From Cricetomys ansorgei (Eukaryota; Chordata; Mammalia; Rodentia; Nesomyidae), in contig JAMJFZ010001780.1 in the NCBI GenBank assembly GCA_026225945.1, positions 1-64,000 on the forward strand: a stretch of DNA of 64,000 nt, in the 5' to 3' direction. The position numbers and the translations under genes are program-made. Positions 34,713-46,599 of this stretch are shown piece after piece (within the stretch, counting starts at the first letter, position 1; the number at the start of each line of letters is the position of its first letter). The notes beneath the pieces were generated by a model. The model saw only the letters and a program-made list of their open reading frames with translations. It was not told the DNA's origin and did not search any database.

Positions 34713-36444
34713 CCAAACTAGCATCTTAAACATTGAGAGAAGAAAATGCATTCAGGGAAAATAAAAGGTTCTAATGTTTTCGATATACACAGATACATAC
34801 ACACACAAAAATGCATAAATATATATATATAAATTTATCATCCTCTATAGTTCTTTTCCTCTCTAAGATACTTTTTAAAGTTAAAATAGTTTCTGAAACT
34901 ACACTTGATTAAAAATGATGTAAGTGGAGTTATTTAAATTTGTTGCTTTCACATTGATTGTCACTGTTTGGGAACCAAGTGAAAGGCTGTGTTCTGTCCT
35001 TGAAGACCCTGGAGCTGAGTAAACTCTCCCAGTAAAATGTGAGTGAGGTGGGGCACACTCCCCAGAAGGAAACAAGCACTCCTTTTCACAAATTCCAACA
35101 TACTTTCCCTAGAGCAGGAAACTCTAGTGTATTTCACACCCATGGGACTGTTAACTTTTTCCGGGTCAAGATGCCATTTGCTGCGGCCTTTTATCTCAGC
35201 TGGCTTTGACATCTCCAGAATTTTCAAATGACAGAAAAGAACGATTAGTAAAGTTTCTAACAGAATCAGAGAATGAGTTAGGAAATCTATCTGCTTGTAT
35301 GTTAAAATAATTTTTGACACATTTCCTATCATTTGGTGTATTTCATTTGACAAATATTTACCTCTGTTTCATACACTTGGCTACACAGGCCAGAGCATCG
35401 CCTGGGAAACTTTGTTACACTGTTTTCTTACCAAGTGTCACTCAGGGAACATTTACTGAGTCACAAAATCTCTTGAAAATTCACAGCTTCTAGATAGCAA
35501 GTTAACTGAGTTTTCTGAGAAAAACTCACAGCAACCACAAGTAACTTACTGAGGGCTCATTCTTCCTTCTGATAATGTGAAAGATTAGTTCCCCTCTGTA
35601 GGGTGTGGGGTGACCAGCCCCTTTCTTCCACCCTCAGACCACAAGACTCATCCTTGTCATAAGGAGGAAGCTGACTGGTGGATGTCACCTTTCCCTCTGA
35701 GGAAATTCTTCTTTCTCTCAACTTAGCAGTAACAGGCATGACCCACTTCCCTATCAGTCATCGCTGTGTGAGCTGCCCCCTACATAACTCCTGTTCCTTA
35801 TTCCATCTCTTCTCCCTTCCTCCTCCCCTAAATTTCAGTCTATATATCTACTGGCAACAACCAGTATGTCTGTCAATAGCTCAGTAATGAGAATGACTTA
35901 CAAGATCATATCATTCTGACTCTTCAGGGAAAAAAAAAAAATCCCTTTTCAATTCACTGACAGAAAGTCACCTTCATCTCCAGGATTCAGGAGTATGGAA
36001 GATCATGTTCTCACTATCAAAAAAATAATTAAAATTAACTTCATATTCATCCACTCCCTCTCTCGCTAATTTTCCTTCAGAAGAAACTCTGCCAGTGTTT
36101 GTACTTCTTTTGCCAATGCCCTTAGCTTCAAGTTGAAAAACAAAATTAAATACTGACTTGTAGGGAGGAAATTAAGGTCTAAAAACACTTAAATTGTTAT
36201 AGCGAACACTGACTTTGTTCCAGCAGTGTTCTTAGTGCCCCCTTCTTACTTGAATACAAGATTTTTGAGCATGATTTCCAAGGAACTGTCAGTAAGGGAT
36301 GCATGTCTGCATAGAACAGCATAATTTTCCCCAGGAACATTTTGTGCCATCAGCTGACTAGTGCAAATTAAATTCTGTGTCACTTTTGCCCAGCGGCTAA
36401 GAGTACCTCATTATATTTTATTGAATTTAATAACTGCAATCAAA
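34713..36444. other. Unique sequence, no gene seen
   Basis: A short (TA)n at 34817-34831. A 130-codon minus frame (34961-35353) overlaps a + frame and is not supported as a gene. 35030-35230 is slightly GC-richer and repeat-free. Confidence 0.4.
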
Positions 36445-36494
36445 ATATTTGTAAGCAAAATGTAACCAATATTTTTGTAAGCAAAATGCAACCA
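36445..36494 (+). repeat. Two-copy tandem duplication of about 25 bp
   Basis: Copy 1 (36445-36468) and copy 2 (36469-36494) share 'gtaagcaaaatg' and 'aacca'. They differ by two extra T in copy 2 and one T/C change. The close match implies a fairly recent local slippage or duplication. Confidence 0.88.
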
Positions 36495-37160
36495 TTATGT
36501 CTTATTTTTGTGCTATAAGCTGTCATAAAGAGCCTATCAAATTCATTTTCTACAAAGCATGGCACCTTATACCATTCCATTCCCTAGAACATTCAACAAC
36601 TTTAATTAATTATGAGATGTTGACACTTGGTCCATATTTAATGGTAACAGATTGAAGAACATACACCAATATGAATGAGATGTTTTCAGGCCATCTAAAC
36701 TCTGAGAATAAGAAGTTATTCTTTTTCAGTCATGATGCATGCTGGCTGGTCAATGTGCCCTCAATGGATAGTGTCTCTAGGCTATGGCCCTGAGCTGTAT
36801 TCTTTCTCAGTGGAAAGTCTTTTTCTTCTGGGTCCAGTTTTAGGTCATGACAATATCAGCCCTGAATCCTCCACTTAAGTCCTGCTTCTGGACTTAAGAG
36901 CTAGAATTCCTGCTCTGACTCCCAATGTCCTTTACTATGCAGTGGGAATTAGGCTTGCCCACAACATACCCTCACGCCAGCTCCTTTCCAATGTGTCTTC
37001 ACATTTAATATTGGAATTGGAATTTGAAGGGTCACTTGAATCTTTTGCAGACACTTGACTACTTAAAACCTTCCCATTCCTTAGCTGTTTGGTACACAGA
37101 AGTCTGTATCTCAATTGGGGTTCTATTTAAGGTGTTCCAAAAAATGGAGCCTGTATGAGG
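36495..37160. other. Unique sequence, no gene seen
   Basis: No CpG from 37021 to 37140 in contrast to the cluster that follows. No repeat recognised. Confidence 0.4.
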
Positions 37161-37370
37161 CTACCGCTCCGGGGATTTGTTGCTTTTCTTAGCTGTTCGT
37201 GTTGCTCGGTTCAGAATTTCCTAGATGGAGCCGTTCATCCGTTTCGCCTCACCCTAGCTGCTCCACACCATTATCAACTTATCTCTGAAGAAAAGGTAAG
37301 TGAATGAGGAAAGCAGTCAAGGCGATGAGTGCCAAACCTTGCCTTTCTTCCGCTTCCGGTTTTAATTCGG
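37161..37370. promoter_or_regulatory. CpG cluster with double ETS motif, candidate promoter
   Basis: Eleven CpGs between 37165 and 37369 form the densest CpG cluster I counted in the window, while the 120 bp upstream have none. The minus strand of 37347-37360 reads ACCGGAAGCGGAAG, a tandem pair of GGAA ETS-type sites of the kind found in TATA-less promoters. No TATA box is seen. It could be a minus-strand promoter, a bidirectional promoter, or an enhancer overlapping the exon-like segment at 37193-37295. Not proven. Confidence 0.4.
37193..37295 (+). other. Candidate spliced exon, 103 nt, one frame fully open
   Basis: The segment is preceded by a strong acceptor (a pyrimidine-rich 'ttgttgcttttcttag' ending at 37192). 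It is followed by a near-consensus donor, AAG then GTAAGTG from 37296. Its second reading frame is open for 34 codons and ends in phase with the donor. The other two frames contain stops. The peptide begins CSCCSVQNF and ends HYQLISEEK, and I do not recognise it. No neighbouring exon was identified in the window. It may be a coding or non-coding exon of an unseen gene or lncRNA, or a chance pairing of splice signals. Confidence 0.3.
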
Positions 37371-38079
37371 TATAACTGCCCATGTTTCATTTATCTTTTT
37401 CTCACTCCCAGAACCACAGTCTCATACTGATAAAAATCATTATTGCCTCTTTAAAAAAACTTGTAATACTAATTGAGCTCTAGTTCTGGTTATTCGATAT
37501 GAATTACAAAATCAGCAGAATCTAGTTTTAAATGTTGATTCCAGGGCTGAACAGGCACCGGTAAAGTATTGTCTTAGGTGGAATTTTACAGCGGATGAAA
37601 AAGAAAAATCTCCTGGTCATAGAACATTAATGGTGTCTTTTTTTTTTCTTTTAGCTTCTTTTTGCAATTACAGTGAATTTGTTGTTTGAATGCCATATAA
37701 CATTCACAGTTGATATTCAGAGTTGATATCCTCAGCATCGAATCTCTTCTGAGTAAATATTTGATTAAATAATTATGAGCACTTCTCTCTGGGAAGTCCT
37801 CCCACTCTTGAGAGTTCTTTAAAGGTTTTGTATTTAAAGGTAAATGCTCTGTTTTTATTTTAAAGTTCTCTACACACAATAGCTTCTATAAAAATACACT
37901 ATCATCAGGTTTTGAATTTTTTTAATTTAATACAAATAATCAATTTGCCTTCATATTTCTCCATCATTGTACTGATCCACCATTGACACAGTGGACTGGG
38001 TTGAGTTTTTAGTAAGAGTGTGGAACCAGCAAGATTCTGTCACCAAATTTCTCTTTCTAAAACGTTTCATGGTGCATAG
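37371..38079. other. AT-rich unique sequence, no gene seen
   Basis: The minus frame at 37586-37879 is A/T-driven and not supported. Confidence 0.4.
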
Positions 38080-38280
38080 GGGTGTGAGAACACATGTGTG
38101 TTGGTACCAGTGGGAGCTGGAAAAGAGTGTCATATCCCCTGGAGCCAGAGACATAGGTCCACAGTGAGCAGACAGGACCTGTGGGGTCTCAGGTCAGGGA
38201 GTGTGTGGATGCTAGCAGCTGAAGTTGAGTTCTCTGCAAGAGCAGCAAGCACTCTTAGCCACTAAGCCATCTCTAGAGCC
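38080..38280 (-). mobile_element. B3 SINE, minus strand
   Basis: Reversed landmarks: 'tcatatcccctggagccag', 'gtgtggatgctagcag', 'gagttctctgcaagagcagc', 'aagcactcttagcc' and 'actaagccatctctagagcc'. About 40 bp longer than usual in the middle, suggesting a small internal duplication or insertion. Confidence 0.8.
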
Positions 38281-39979
38281 CTACCTGATTTCCCTTGATT
38301 GACATTTACAGACCAGATGAACTGTTTTTAAGGTAATAGTTGAAGAACAAAATTACTAAGCCAAACATAGGTTTAAAAGAAAAATCAAGAACATAATACA
38401 AGCTACTATGTCTTGCCATGTTTTTATTTGCCTGGATTGTGGGGGAAAAATCTGGAGATGAATTCAAAACATTTCTTTGCATCTGATCTTTTACGTCTAA
38501 GTGTTTTGGGGTTTTTTTTGGCTGGGGAGGGGGACTCACAGGTCTATGAAACTGGATCTATAGGCTTAGGGACATCACATCCAATAACTGGTCAAAGCAT
38601 CTTTAGAGTATGGATGAGGAGATGCTCGTGTACAGTTGGTACTTTGAAATGAGAGTCTATAGTAAGATTTAGATCAGAAAGCTTCCAGGAGAGAAAAATC
38701 TGAAGCCACAGAACTGCAACTGTATTTTCTTGATAGTCATGAGCCCATTCCTCTAGTGTATGGATGTAAACTGGGACGCTTTGGGAAAGGTTGCACAAAA
38801 CCCAAGGCCTAAAGCACTGGATAGAAATGTGAAAATGGACAAGATTGCATCTCTGTCCTGGCAAACTGTAGCGATGGGGCTTTCACAAGACGAATAACCT
38901 ATAAAACACATCAGAGATTATAGTTCCCAGGTAATTGTCTCTGTTGCTGCTTCTTATAGTTTCCCCACTTTTTGTACTGGTTTAGTGTTCATTTGTCCAT
39001 AAAATATAGGTTAGAGATATAATGACTTTCAAAATCTTTTATTCCTACCTATAGGAACAAAGTACTACAGCCAAGTTCTCTCTGATGATTGCTTCCAGAT
39101 GGCCTGATCCTCAAGCTCTTCTTAGATCCTTTTGTTGTCATGGTTGCCCTGGTAGTGACCAGCTGATTCCCACAGGAAAGATCCACATGACATCTAGCCC
39201 TACTGCCACAGATTGCAAGGATAGAGATGCAATCTTGTCCATTTCCATATCTCTATCCAGTACTCTGCTTATGTCATGAAATAGGAGGCATGGAGAGGGA
39301 GAGGGAGGGAACAGGGGCCTCCTAAGTGCCCTTCCAAGGTGCATTCTCAATGACATAATGACTCACCTCTTAAACAACTGTAGTATCTTGCAGTATTACC
39401 ACCCCTAGGACCAATGAACCTTTAGCAAACACTCATACAATGGCCACTATATTGGTTGACTGTGTATCACTTTGGCTGCCTGATAATTATCAATATATGA
39501 GGTTGAAGGTGCAGAGTGAATGCCTTACCTTGCATACTTGACTGAATCGCTGCATGAAGGATTTGTATTTTAAATATAGATTGAGTCAATCTTAAATAAC
39601 TTAAGGAGATACTACCTAAAGAAAGATAGGAGAGAGATGGAGGCTGATTATCAGTTAAAATTCTTTTTAACAAAGATCTTGCTGTAAATAGTGAATCTCA
39701 TCAGACTATGACTTGTGAGTTCTGAAACAATAAACACAAATATTTGTTGAATTTATTTAGTAAAAATGTGCATTTGCAGCTAGACAACTGACACGGTAAT
39801 AGCCTTTTAAGAGTATAGATCTTAAATTATGTAACTAACTAAATCAGTGTAAGAATGTTTGCAAAATTAATTTCTACGTGAACCTTAAATGATATAAATA
39901 AAGTAAGTCTCTGCAATAAAGTTTGCTAAAAATATATTTTTCATGTGTACCTCAGAGAATTACAAGAAACAAAGTTGTG
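38281..39979. other. Unique sequence, no gene seen
   Basis: Several frames of 64-90 codons overlap on both strands (38306-38864, 39085-39356). None is recognisable. Purine-rich patch at 39285-39315. Confidence 0.4.
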
Positions 39980-40060
39980 AACTAACATGTAGGGTGCTGG
40001 GAATTGAACCTAGGTCCTTTGGAAGAGCAGTCAATGCTTTTAAATGTTGAGCCATGATTT
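39980..40060 (-). mobile_element. B2/B3-type SINE head, minus strand
   Basis: 'ggtgctgggaattgaacc', 'ggtcctttggaagagcagtc', 'aatgctttt' and 'tgttgagccat' are the reversed tRNA-derived head. The rest of the SINE is missing or decayed. Confidence 0.75.
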
Positions 40061-40179
40061 TTACTCTTCATATTAACAATTAATTTTTCCCTCTTTTCTA
40101 GTCAGTTATCTAGTATTTCTGTTCTTTTTAACTTTTTTTCTTTACCATTTCTCATTCCAACTTCTTAAAGCTGAGACTG

Positions 40180-40521
40180 GTTCATTGACTTAATTCTTAC
40201 TTCATAAGAACATTTGACATTGAAAGTTTCTCATAAGGAAAGCCTTAGCTCTATTTCATAGATTTTGATAAGCTTTTTTTAATTACAATTAGTTCAAAAT
40301 GTTTTCTAATTTCCCTTAGATTTCCTCTTTGATCCATGAATGAGTTAAACATTAGTTGCCTAATTTCCAAAAGACATTGAGATTTATATTAGCATTTATT
40401 TTTATTTAATTATCTTATTGTTGTTTGACAATATTTGATAATGTTGTTCAATCTATACCCATACTTGCTTTTTGATTTCACAGTCTGTGGTTATTGAAAG
40501 ACTATGTCTATTTTCCCCTTT

Positions 40522-40577
<56 letters not shown>

Positions 40578-41940
40578 TTGCTTTGCTTCATGTCCCGCTG
40601 AGGGTCTACTTTTAGAATTATAAATTCATTGTGTGAACTTTTATTGCGATTTTATGAAATAATTTTGCAATATTATATTTTAAGTTACATGTATTTTACT
40701 ACTATAAACTGCAGTATTCATTTCTGCAAAGTTTCTGTTGGGACTCTTTTGCCTGATTTGAGTAATTAATAGTTTGCCTATTCTTCATGTTTTTGAGACA
40801 TCCTTTGTTCAAGTCTTTATTGGTTTTTTCTTAAATAACCTGACAATTTTTGTACTACGGGGAATGTTTAATCCATTTACATCTAAAGTGTAGCAAAGTC
40901 CATCCTTTTGCCATTGGTTTTTCTGTTTGTATCTTTTATTGATGGTACCCTTTTACTCTCTAGCCCATGTTATTTTCTATTCCCTTTTAAGCTATTCTAC
41001 TTTTGGTCTGGGAATCACAATGAGGGATGCTATCATTTTATTCTAAATTAAAGTCATATTGCCTTACGTAATATAAGAACTCTAAGTCATTTTTATATGC
41101 TTTCTAACCCTTTTGGTGTGATTGATTATCAGCTATTTACCACTATATGTATTAAAAATTATATAATATATTATTATTGTTATTCTTTGAGTCCAGTCCA
41201 CATTTTTAAAGTAATAAAACAATAAATACACATATATATGCATCTATATTTAGCCTCACATTATTTACTGCGGTCTTTATTGCTTCCATATACACTAGTT
41301 TCCCTCTAGGATAATTTCCATTTGCCTAAGAATAACGCCAAACATACATTGTAGAGTAGATATACTAACAGCAAAGCCTCTTCGTTTGTGTTGATCTAAG
41401 AGAGTTTTTAGTTTTACTTGCTTTCCGCTGAGATATGTACTTGACAGCTCTCTGCAAATATAGTAGATTTTGGCGTTTCTACAGTGTACGATGAGATGGC
41501 TGCCATTATTCTCTCATTGTTCTTCCTTATGTAATGAGACCTCTTCTCTGGGCTGCTTTTGAGATTTTTGTTGAGTTTATAGCAGTTTGGCAATTCGTGT
41601 TCTGAGATGAGGTTTTCTTTGGTAACTAATCTATTAAGGTTCATTGAACTTCTTGGCTTACTAGACTGTATCTTTTTTTAATCAATTATAAAATTTTGGC
41701 CACAATTCTTCAGTTTTGTGACCCGTTTTCTTTTCTCTTCTGGGATTTCTTCTTTCATATACCATTGAAAACCCCTCTAAGGAGTCTTTTCTTTGCTTCA
41801 TCTGGGATGACTCCTATGGACCAGCATGGGTGTAGTCACCCATTTTCCCAATGACTCAATCTGCTGTGAACCCTCTCAGTGAAGTTGCCTGTATCAGATA
41901 CTACATTTATCGTGATGAAATTCTCTAACATTCTCCAATT
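40180..41940 (-). mobile_element. Ancient LINE-1 (L1M-type), ORF2 5' part to ORF1 region
   Basis: The + strand gives antisense L1 landmarks in consistent order: 'ttagatttcctctttgatcc' with 'gagttaaacattag', then 'gcttcatgtcccgctga', 'gtttaatccatttacatcta', and much later 'gttcattgaacttcttgg' with 'aattttggccacaattctt'. The first group corresponds to the 5' half of ORF2 and the last to upstream sequence near ORF1. The copy is heavily decayed, with no open frame of use. Two (TA)n expansions sit at its interior and 5' end. Confidence 0.65.
40521..40576. repeat. (CA)n-(TA)n microsatellite
   Basis: A short CA run leads into about 23 TA units. It lies inside the L1M fragment. Confidence 0.95.
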
Positions 41941-41943
41941 ACC

Positions 41944-41962
41944 ATATATATATGTGTATATA

Positions 41963-41998
<36 letters not shown>
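41944..41998. repeat. (TA)n microsatellite with TG interruption
   Basis: TA-rich run interrupted by 'tgtgta' and one 'tt', next to the end of the L1M fragment. Confidence 0.93.
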
Positions 41999-42000
<2 letters not shown>

Positions 42001-42217
42001 TTTTAAAATTGAGATGGTTCTTCTAATTCCTTTTTTTTATTATTTCAGCATTTAGACTACTTAGAGTACTTACTGCTTTTTTTTTAAAATTTGACCACAG
42101 CTACATTATAAAATTGCAATGCTTTCTTATATCCTAGATATTGTGCCTGAAGATATAAAAGATGGTTTGTTAAAGATACTATAAACTTAAGTAAATATAT
42201 GTTCTTTTATAACATGT

Positions 42218-42254
<37 letters not shown>

Positions 42255-44430
42255 AGGCGAGGATGTTTTTATTAGGAAGAGTAGTAGAAAGGTGGAAAAG
42301 CTGATCAGTTTGATCCAATAATAAATTTAACAATTTATATGCTGGATGGTGTGATTATAATGACTAAAACAAAATCTTGATATTAAAGCACCAGGACTCT
42401 AAACTGTTGTCCTTTGCCTCTTATTCCAGCTAGAACTTCCTGGCCAGCCCCTAAGTGGAATGTTGCTACTCTTAGGAAACATTGAACTAGATGCAATTAT
42501 GGTTGAAAAGTCACATTAATTTTTCATGTAGAGTTAGAAATTTTGAAAGTGAGTTCAGCTTCCTTCCTTAGCATTGCCAGGGAACCAAAGACTACGTCAT
42601 CTCAAATCTATAAAACCATAAAAAGGCTTGACCTTCAAAATACGAAACAGGTTGACTGCTAATGCCTGCAGTCCTCTTAAAAGGAGTATATGTAAATATG
42701 ATTTCTTAAGAGACTACCAGACTGTAAGTCTTTGGGTTTAGGAGCTGAGAAAGTGTGAACTGCTTAGACTGTGAAGCCGTGAGACTCTGAACCTTCCAGA
42801 TTACAAGATTTTGAAGCTTCAGGTCTATAAGACTACAAAATCACCAAGGGTGCATATCTGAGAGCTTGCTACTTGGCAGAGTGATGTGTGGATCTGGAAC
42901 TCCTCCACATTAAAATCCAGTATGCCAGCCTATAGATTTGGGAAACATCTTGATTTTCAATGGGTTCCAACCTCAGCAGTACTCATTTTTGCTTAGTAAT
43001 CTTTCTGGTGTTTTTACTAAATTTTGGTAGTTTTAGGCTTCTTTGTTTCTGGAAAGAAACAAATATTTCTACCTTCTTAGTAGGAATATTTGGCTTATCC
43101 ATTGATTCCTTTTGTTTTGGTGTCAGTTAAAGTATTTCACATAGGTTCTTATTCTAACCGGAAGCAGATGTCTCTAGAGCTATTCGAAGGGATGATAAAT
43201 AGTAACTTGTTCAATTGCTTTAATTCACTCCTTCATACGCTTTTTGCTTTTTCTACATTTTTTACTATCTTGTCCCTCAGCTTGTATTAGGATCAGCAAA
43301 AAAGGGTAGAGTAGGTCAATTTATTTCTTCAGCTGCCTCCCTGCTGACTTACAAAGATCTCTAAGAGTCCCTCATACATCAGAGTTCCTGTCAGGATTTC
43401 CTTCTTAACATTGTCCTCTAGGATCCCCTGATGAAGAAACAGCTCCCTCTCCCAGCCCATCACACAGCGCCACTGAGCTGCAACTACCTCTGGATAGTAT
43501 GCGCTCCTTGTGATTTCCTCTGTTCTGATCACATACTCATTAGTAATCACGTTATGTTCTCACATAACCCTATCAGAAAGTTCCATTTGTGTCTTGCAGA
43601 GATTCTGACCCAGGGGATTTTCCAACAGCAGTCTCTGACACGGAAGGGAGGCTCAGATGAAAGGAGCAAACAGAACGGAAAAACCAGAAGTCTTCAGATG
43701 AAAGGAGGCTTAGGCTGGAATAACTAAAGATAGATGGTTTCTCAGAGACGAGCAATGGAACCCCCAAAAAGGAGCAGTGACATTTAGGGCCTTTGCAAGG
43801 TACAATAGGCCAATCTTAAAAACAGAATCAACAGAAGGTCTGGAGTGCCACAGAACAATTCAACATGGAAAGGAAGATAAACACTAACATCTCTATAACC
43901 CTGTCTTGTTAGCAAGCAGGTTCTGATTCTATTCTGGAGATTTTGATAGATGCCAAAAAGCCTGGATTTTTCTCATACTGTTTCCTAATAAAAAGTTTAC
44001 TTTAGGCAACAAAACTTTTAACCCTAAAATCTAAAGAGAAAGCACAGTGTGTACAATACATAAAACCCAAAGCTCCATAGACCAGAAAGATCTGAAGGGA
44101 GGCACTCTTAGTCACTCTTAGTGACTCTTCCACTTACCTCCTGGTGGACTCAGGGGGGAACTTCAGAACCTTTGATCGATATCATCTGGAGACAGAATGG
44201 GAGAGTGTTGTGTCTTGATCTGGAACTTCTAAAATGCATGGCACTCAGAAACAATCTTCAAAGAGGAACCTTGGCAATAGAGATGACTTTTGAACTGGGG
44301 TTATAGGATTGCAAAAGCACACAAAGGTAATGTGGGGACAATTCAAAAAAGCAAATTGTAGGTTTGTGTTGTCAGTATAGTATCAAACAGTGATACAAAG
44401 ACGTGATGCATCACTCCAAAAGTGCATCCA
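41999..44430. other. AT-rich unique sequence with (GT)n, no gene seen
   Basis: (GT)n occupies 42221-42250. 42715-42840 contains loosely repeated 'gactgtgaag/gactacaaaa' words, perhaps a very degenerate minisatellite. Overlapping frames at 43329-43767 lie on both strands and are not recognised. Confidence 0.45.
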
Positions 44431-44535
44431 AAAGGTACTATGGGGAGAGGTAGAAAAGGAAAGAGGGAGAAAGATAAGGAAATGGAGATAGGGGAAAAAG
44501 CAGAGAGGGCTAGAGAAAGGGGTAGAGGAAGAGAC
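44431..44535 (+). repeat. Polypurine (A/G) tract
   Basis: About 100 bp almost entirely A and G on the + strand with few pyrimidine interruptions, prone to triplex formation. Minus-strand Ser/Leu/Pro-rich frames over it are composition artefacts. Confidence 0.8.
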
Positions 44536-45612
44536 ACTGGAACAGATTTTTCTAGAGAATAGATTAGAATCTTTCAGAACACTGTCCACAGCCAAACTCT
44601 GCAGACTTCTGGACTTGGCACTAGCTCTTTCAGTATTAATATTTGCTGTTTAATAAGTAAGGTAGATCTGGATTTATGCTTTTTTTGACTTGCAAATTAG
44701 ACTTAATTTAAGATGTTAAGATGTAAAGCAAACAGATGAGTTCCCAACTATCATACTTTAAATCAGCCTTGAAAGTAAGAACAAACAGTTCACCAGCACA
44801 CATTCTTTTTTTTCCTTTTTTCTTTTTTGACCAGTGCTTCCCTCCTAAGAGGTGCACAGGTGGGAAAATGAATGGGAGCAGAACTGTTTGCTACTCACCT
44901 AACATAAATTATTACTTTCCAATGGAGAGCAGTTATTTGCAAGGCTGCTGTAAATCTTAGAAATGAATGTTTGTAAGACAGATTGCCTGGAAGAGATGGG
45001 GGAAGGGAGTATAGAAAAATCATCTCTAACTTCCCAGATTAGTAAGCAGAGGAACTTCATAGCTTCAGCTCCCAAAATAGAAGGAGAGGAAGGGGAAAAA
45101 CACAAAAGGAAAAAAATAGGCATGCTGATTGCATTGTTACAACTTAAATTATACTCAGATGCTAAATCTGATGTGCCAAAAACAGTGAAGGCTGAGCCCG
45201 AAAGATCAGAAAAGTGACATCTGGTATTGGATGCCCCGGCAGACATGACTAATACCATTGGTATTGTGTAGGTTCTGCCTTAACTAATTTAATATTCAAA
45301 TATGAGGGTCAGCCCTATGGTGACCTGCAATAACAGAAGACATTGGCTTCCCAGAATTTACATCCTTGCCCCCAACAGGACTGCTTTAGCAGGCTGGATG
45401 TCTGTCCTGCAGGCTAAACAGGACAGCTCTGTTATTCCCACATTCTTGTTAAGACTCATTTGTTTTGTGGCTCTCACAAATGGTCCAACTCTGAGGGGCT
45501 CTCAGAACTCAACCATAATTTGTAATAAATAAATATCCTCTCCATCATTTGCCCCTTGGATATTTGCTTGATGCCATAACATTTTAGTTTTGCACACGTG
45601 CATGCACAAACA
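44536..45612. other. Unique sequence, no gene seen
   Basis: A 119-codon minus frame (44899-45258) overlaps an 84-codon + frame (44963-45217). Neither is recognised. No repeat assigned. Confidence 0.4.
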
Positions 45613-45632
45613 TACACACACACACACACACA
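45613..45632. repeat. Short (CA)n microsatellite
   Basis: About nine CA units. Confidence 0.9.
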
Positions 45633-45792
45633 CTTCTCCAATGAAAATAAAAACCTGATGTCTCCTCTCTATAACTTTTATCATAATACTGAAAAACCAT
45701 ACACCTGGATTGATGCTCAAAGTTTTCCTCATTAATTCAAAAAAGTCATCCCGTACCTTATATAGCTAGGTCTAATTGTCGACATTTTCAGT

Positions 45793-45860
45793 TAAGCAAA
45801 TATTTGTTGAACTCCTGATAATTCCAGTGGCAGCTATGTAAGTGACTGTTCAATTACACT
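45793..45860 (+). mobile_element. L2/MIR-like old repeat fragment
   Basis: 'aagcaaatatttgttgaact' and 'cagtggcagctatgtaagtg' resemble the common 'aacaaatatttattgagc' start of an ancient repeat. Confidence 0.4.
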
Positions 45861-46004
45861 TTAATTATTTAAAAGTCAAAGCTAAGCAGCACACTGAAAT
45901 CCTGGCAACCTCTACCATTAAATAGCAATGTAGTGTTTGTCTGCGGAAACATCATCATGGCAATGAGAGATGCAGGTCACTGACTGTTAAGGATAAAACT
46001 TGCA

Positions 46005-46180
46005 CTAGATGCCTTACATCAGGATTCCATCACTCTTACAAGGTACGTATGGGAACTATGCCTGCATACCAGTCCAAGAAATGGATTTTAGAGAAAGTAA
46101 GCTGTCTGTGTAAGATCACACAGCATAGTATTCATTGAAGAAGGATTCCAAGTCAATGTATCCTCAGAGGCCATACATTT
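46005..46180 (+). mobile_element. MIR-type SINE
   Basis: Decayed MIR order on the + strand: 'ttacaaggtacgtatgg', 'ccaagaaatggattttagag', 'gtaagctgtctgtgtaagat', 'cacacagcatagta' and 'gaaggattccaagtcaatg'. These match the MIR core ('gatgaggaaactgaggc', 'gtcacacagctagtaag', 'ggattcgaaccca'). Confidence 0.7.
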
Positions 46181-46401
46181 TATTCTTTCCTATGTTTCCT
46201 CATCATAATGCAACAACTTAAGTAATTAACTTCATTTCCTTCAAGATTCTCACATCCTCCTTTACATGGAAATGTAAGGACTCCTAAGATTGAGAACAAT
46301 TGAAATGTCTAGGATATTTTTCAGAACTTCACTTTCTGTGCAAGTACAAAAATAAGACTTGTATTTTCCAACTCTAAAATTCTGCTGAAAAATAACCCCT
46401 A

Positions 46402-46495
46402 GGTGCTGGGGACATGACTCAGAGCTGGAGTGCTTATATGCATGCCTGGGGCCCTGAGTACACTCTCAGTTCTACATAAATAAAAAATAAAATAT
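46402..46495 (+). mobile_element. ID SINE
   Basis: 'gtgctggggacatgactcag', 'ctggagtgcttatatgcatg' and 'cctggggccctgagtacac', ending in an A-rich (aataaa) tail, match the ID/BC1-type SINE derived from tRNA-Ala. The copy is diverged, so it is not a recent rat-type ID burst member. Confidence 0.8.
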
Positions 46496-46599
46496 CTTAA
46501 CACCCATGTGTTCCAACATACCCTACTATAAATGGCAAGCATCAGCCTTTTGCATAGATTCCCCACTTTGTGCATAATTTCCCTTCATTTTTTTTTAGT

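Noticed and set aside
34961..35353. 130-codon minus frame as a gene
   Set aside because: Overlaps an antisense frame, no domain recognised, no exon signals.
44899..45258. 119-codon minus frame as a gene
   Set aside because: Overlapped by a Lys/Glu-rich + frame; peptide not recognisable and no gene context.
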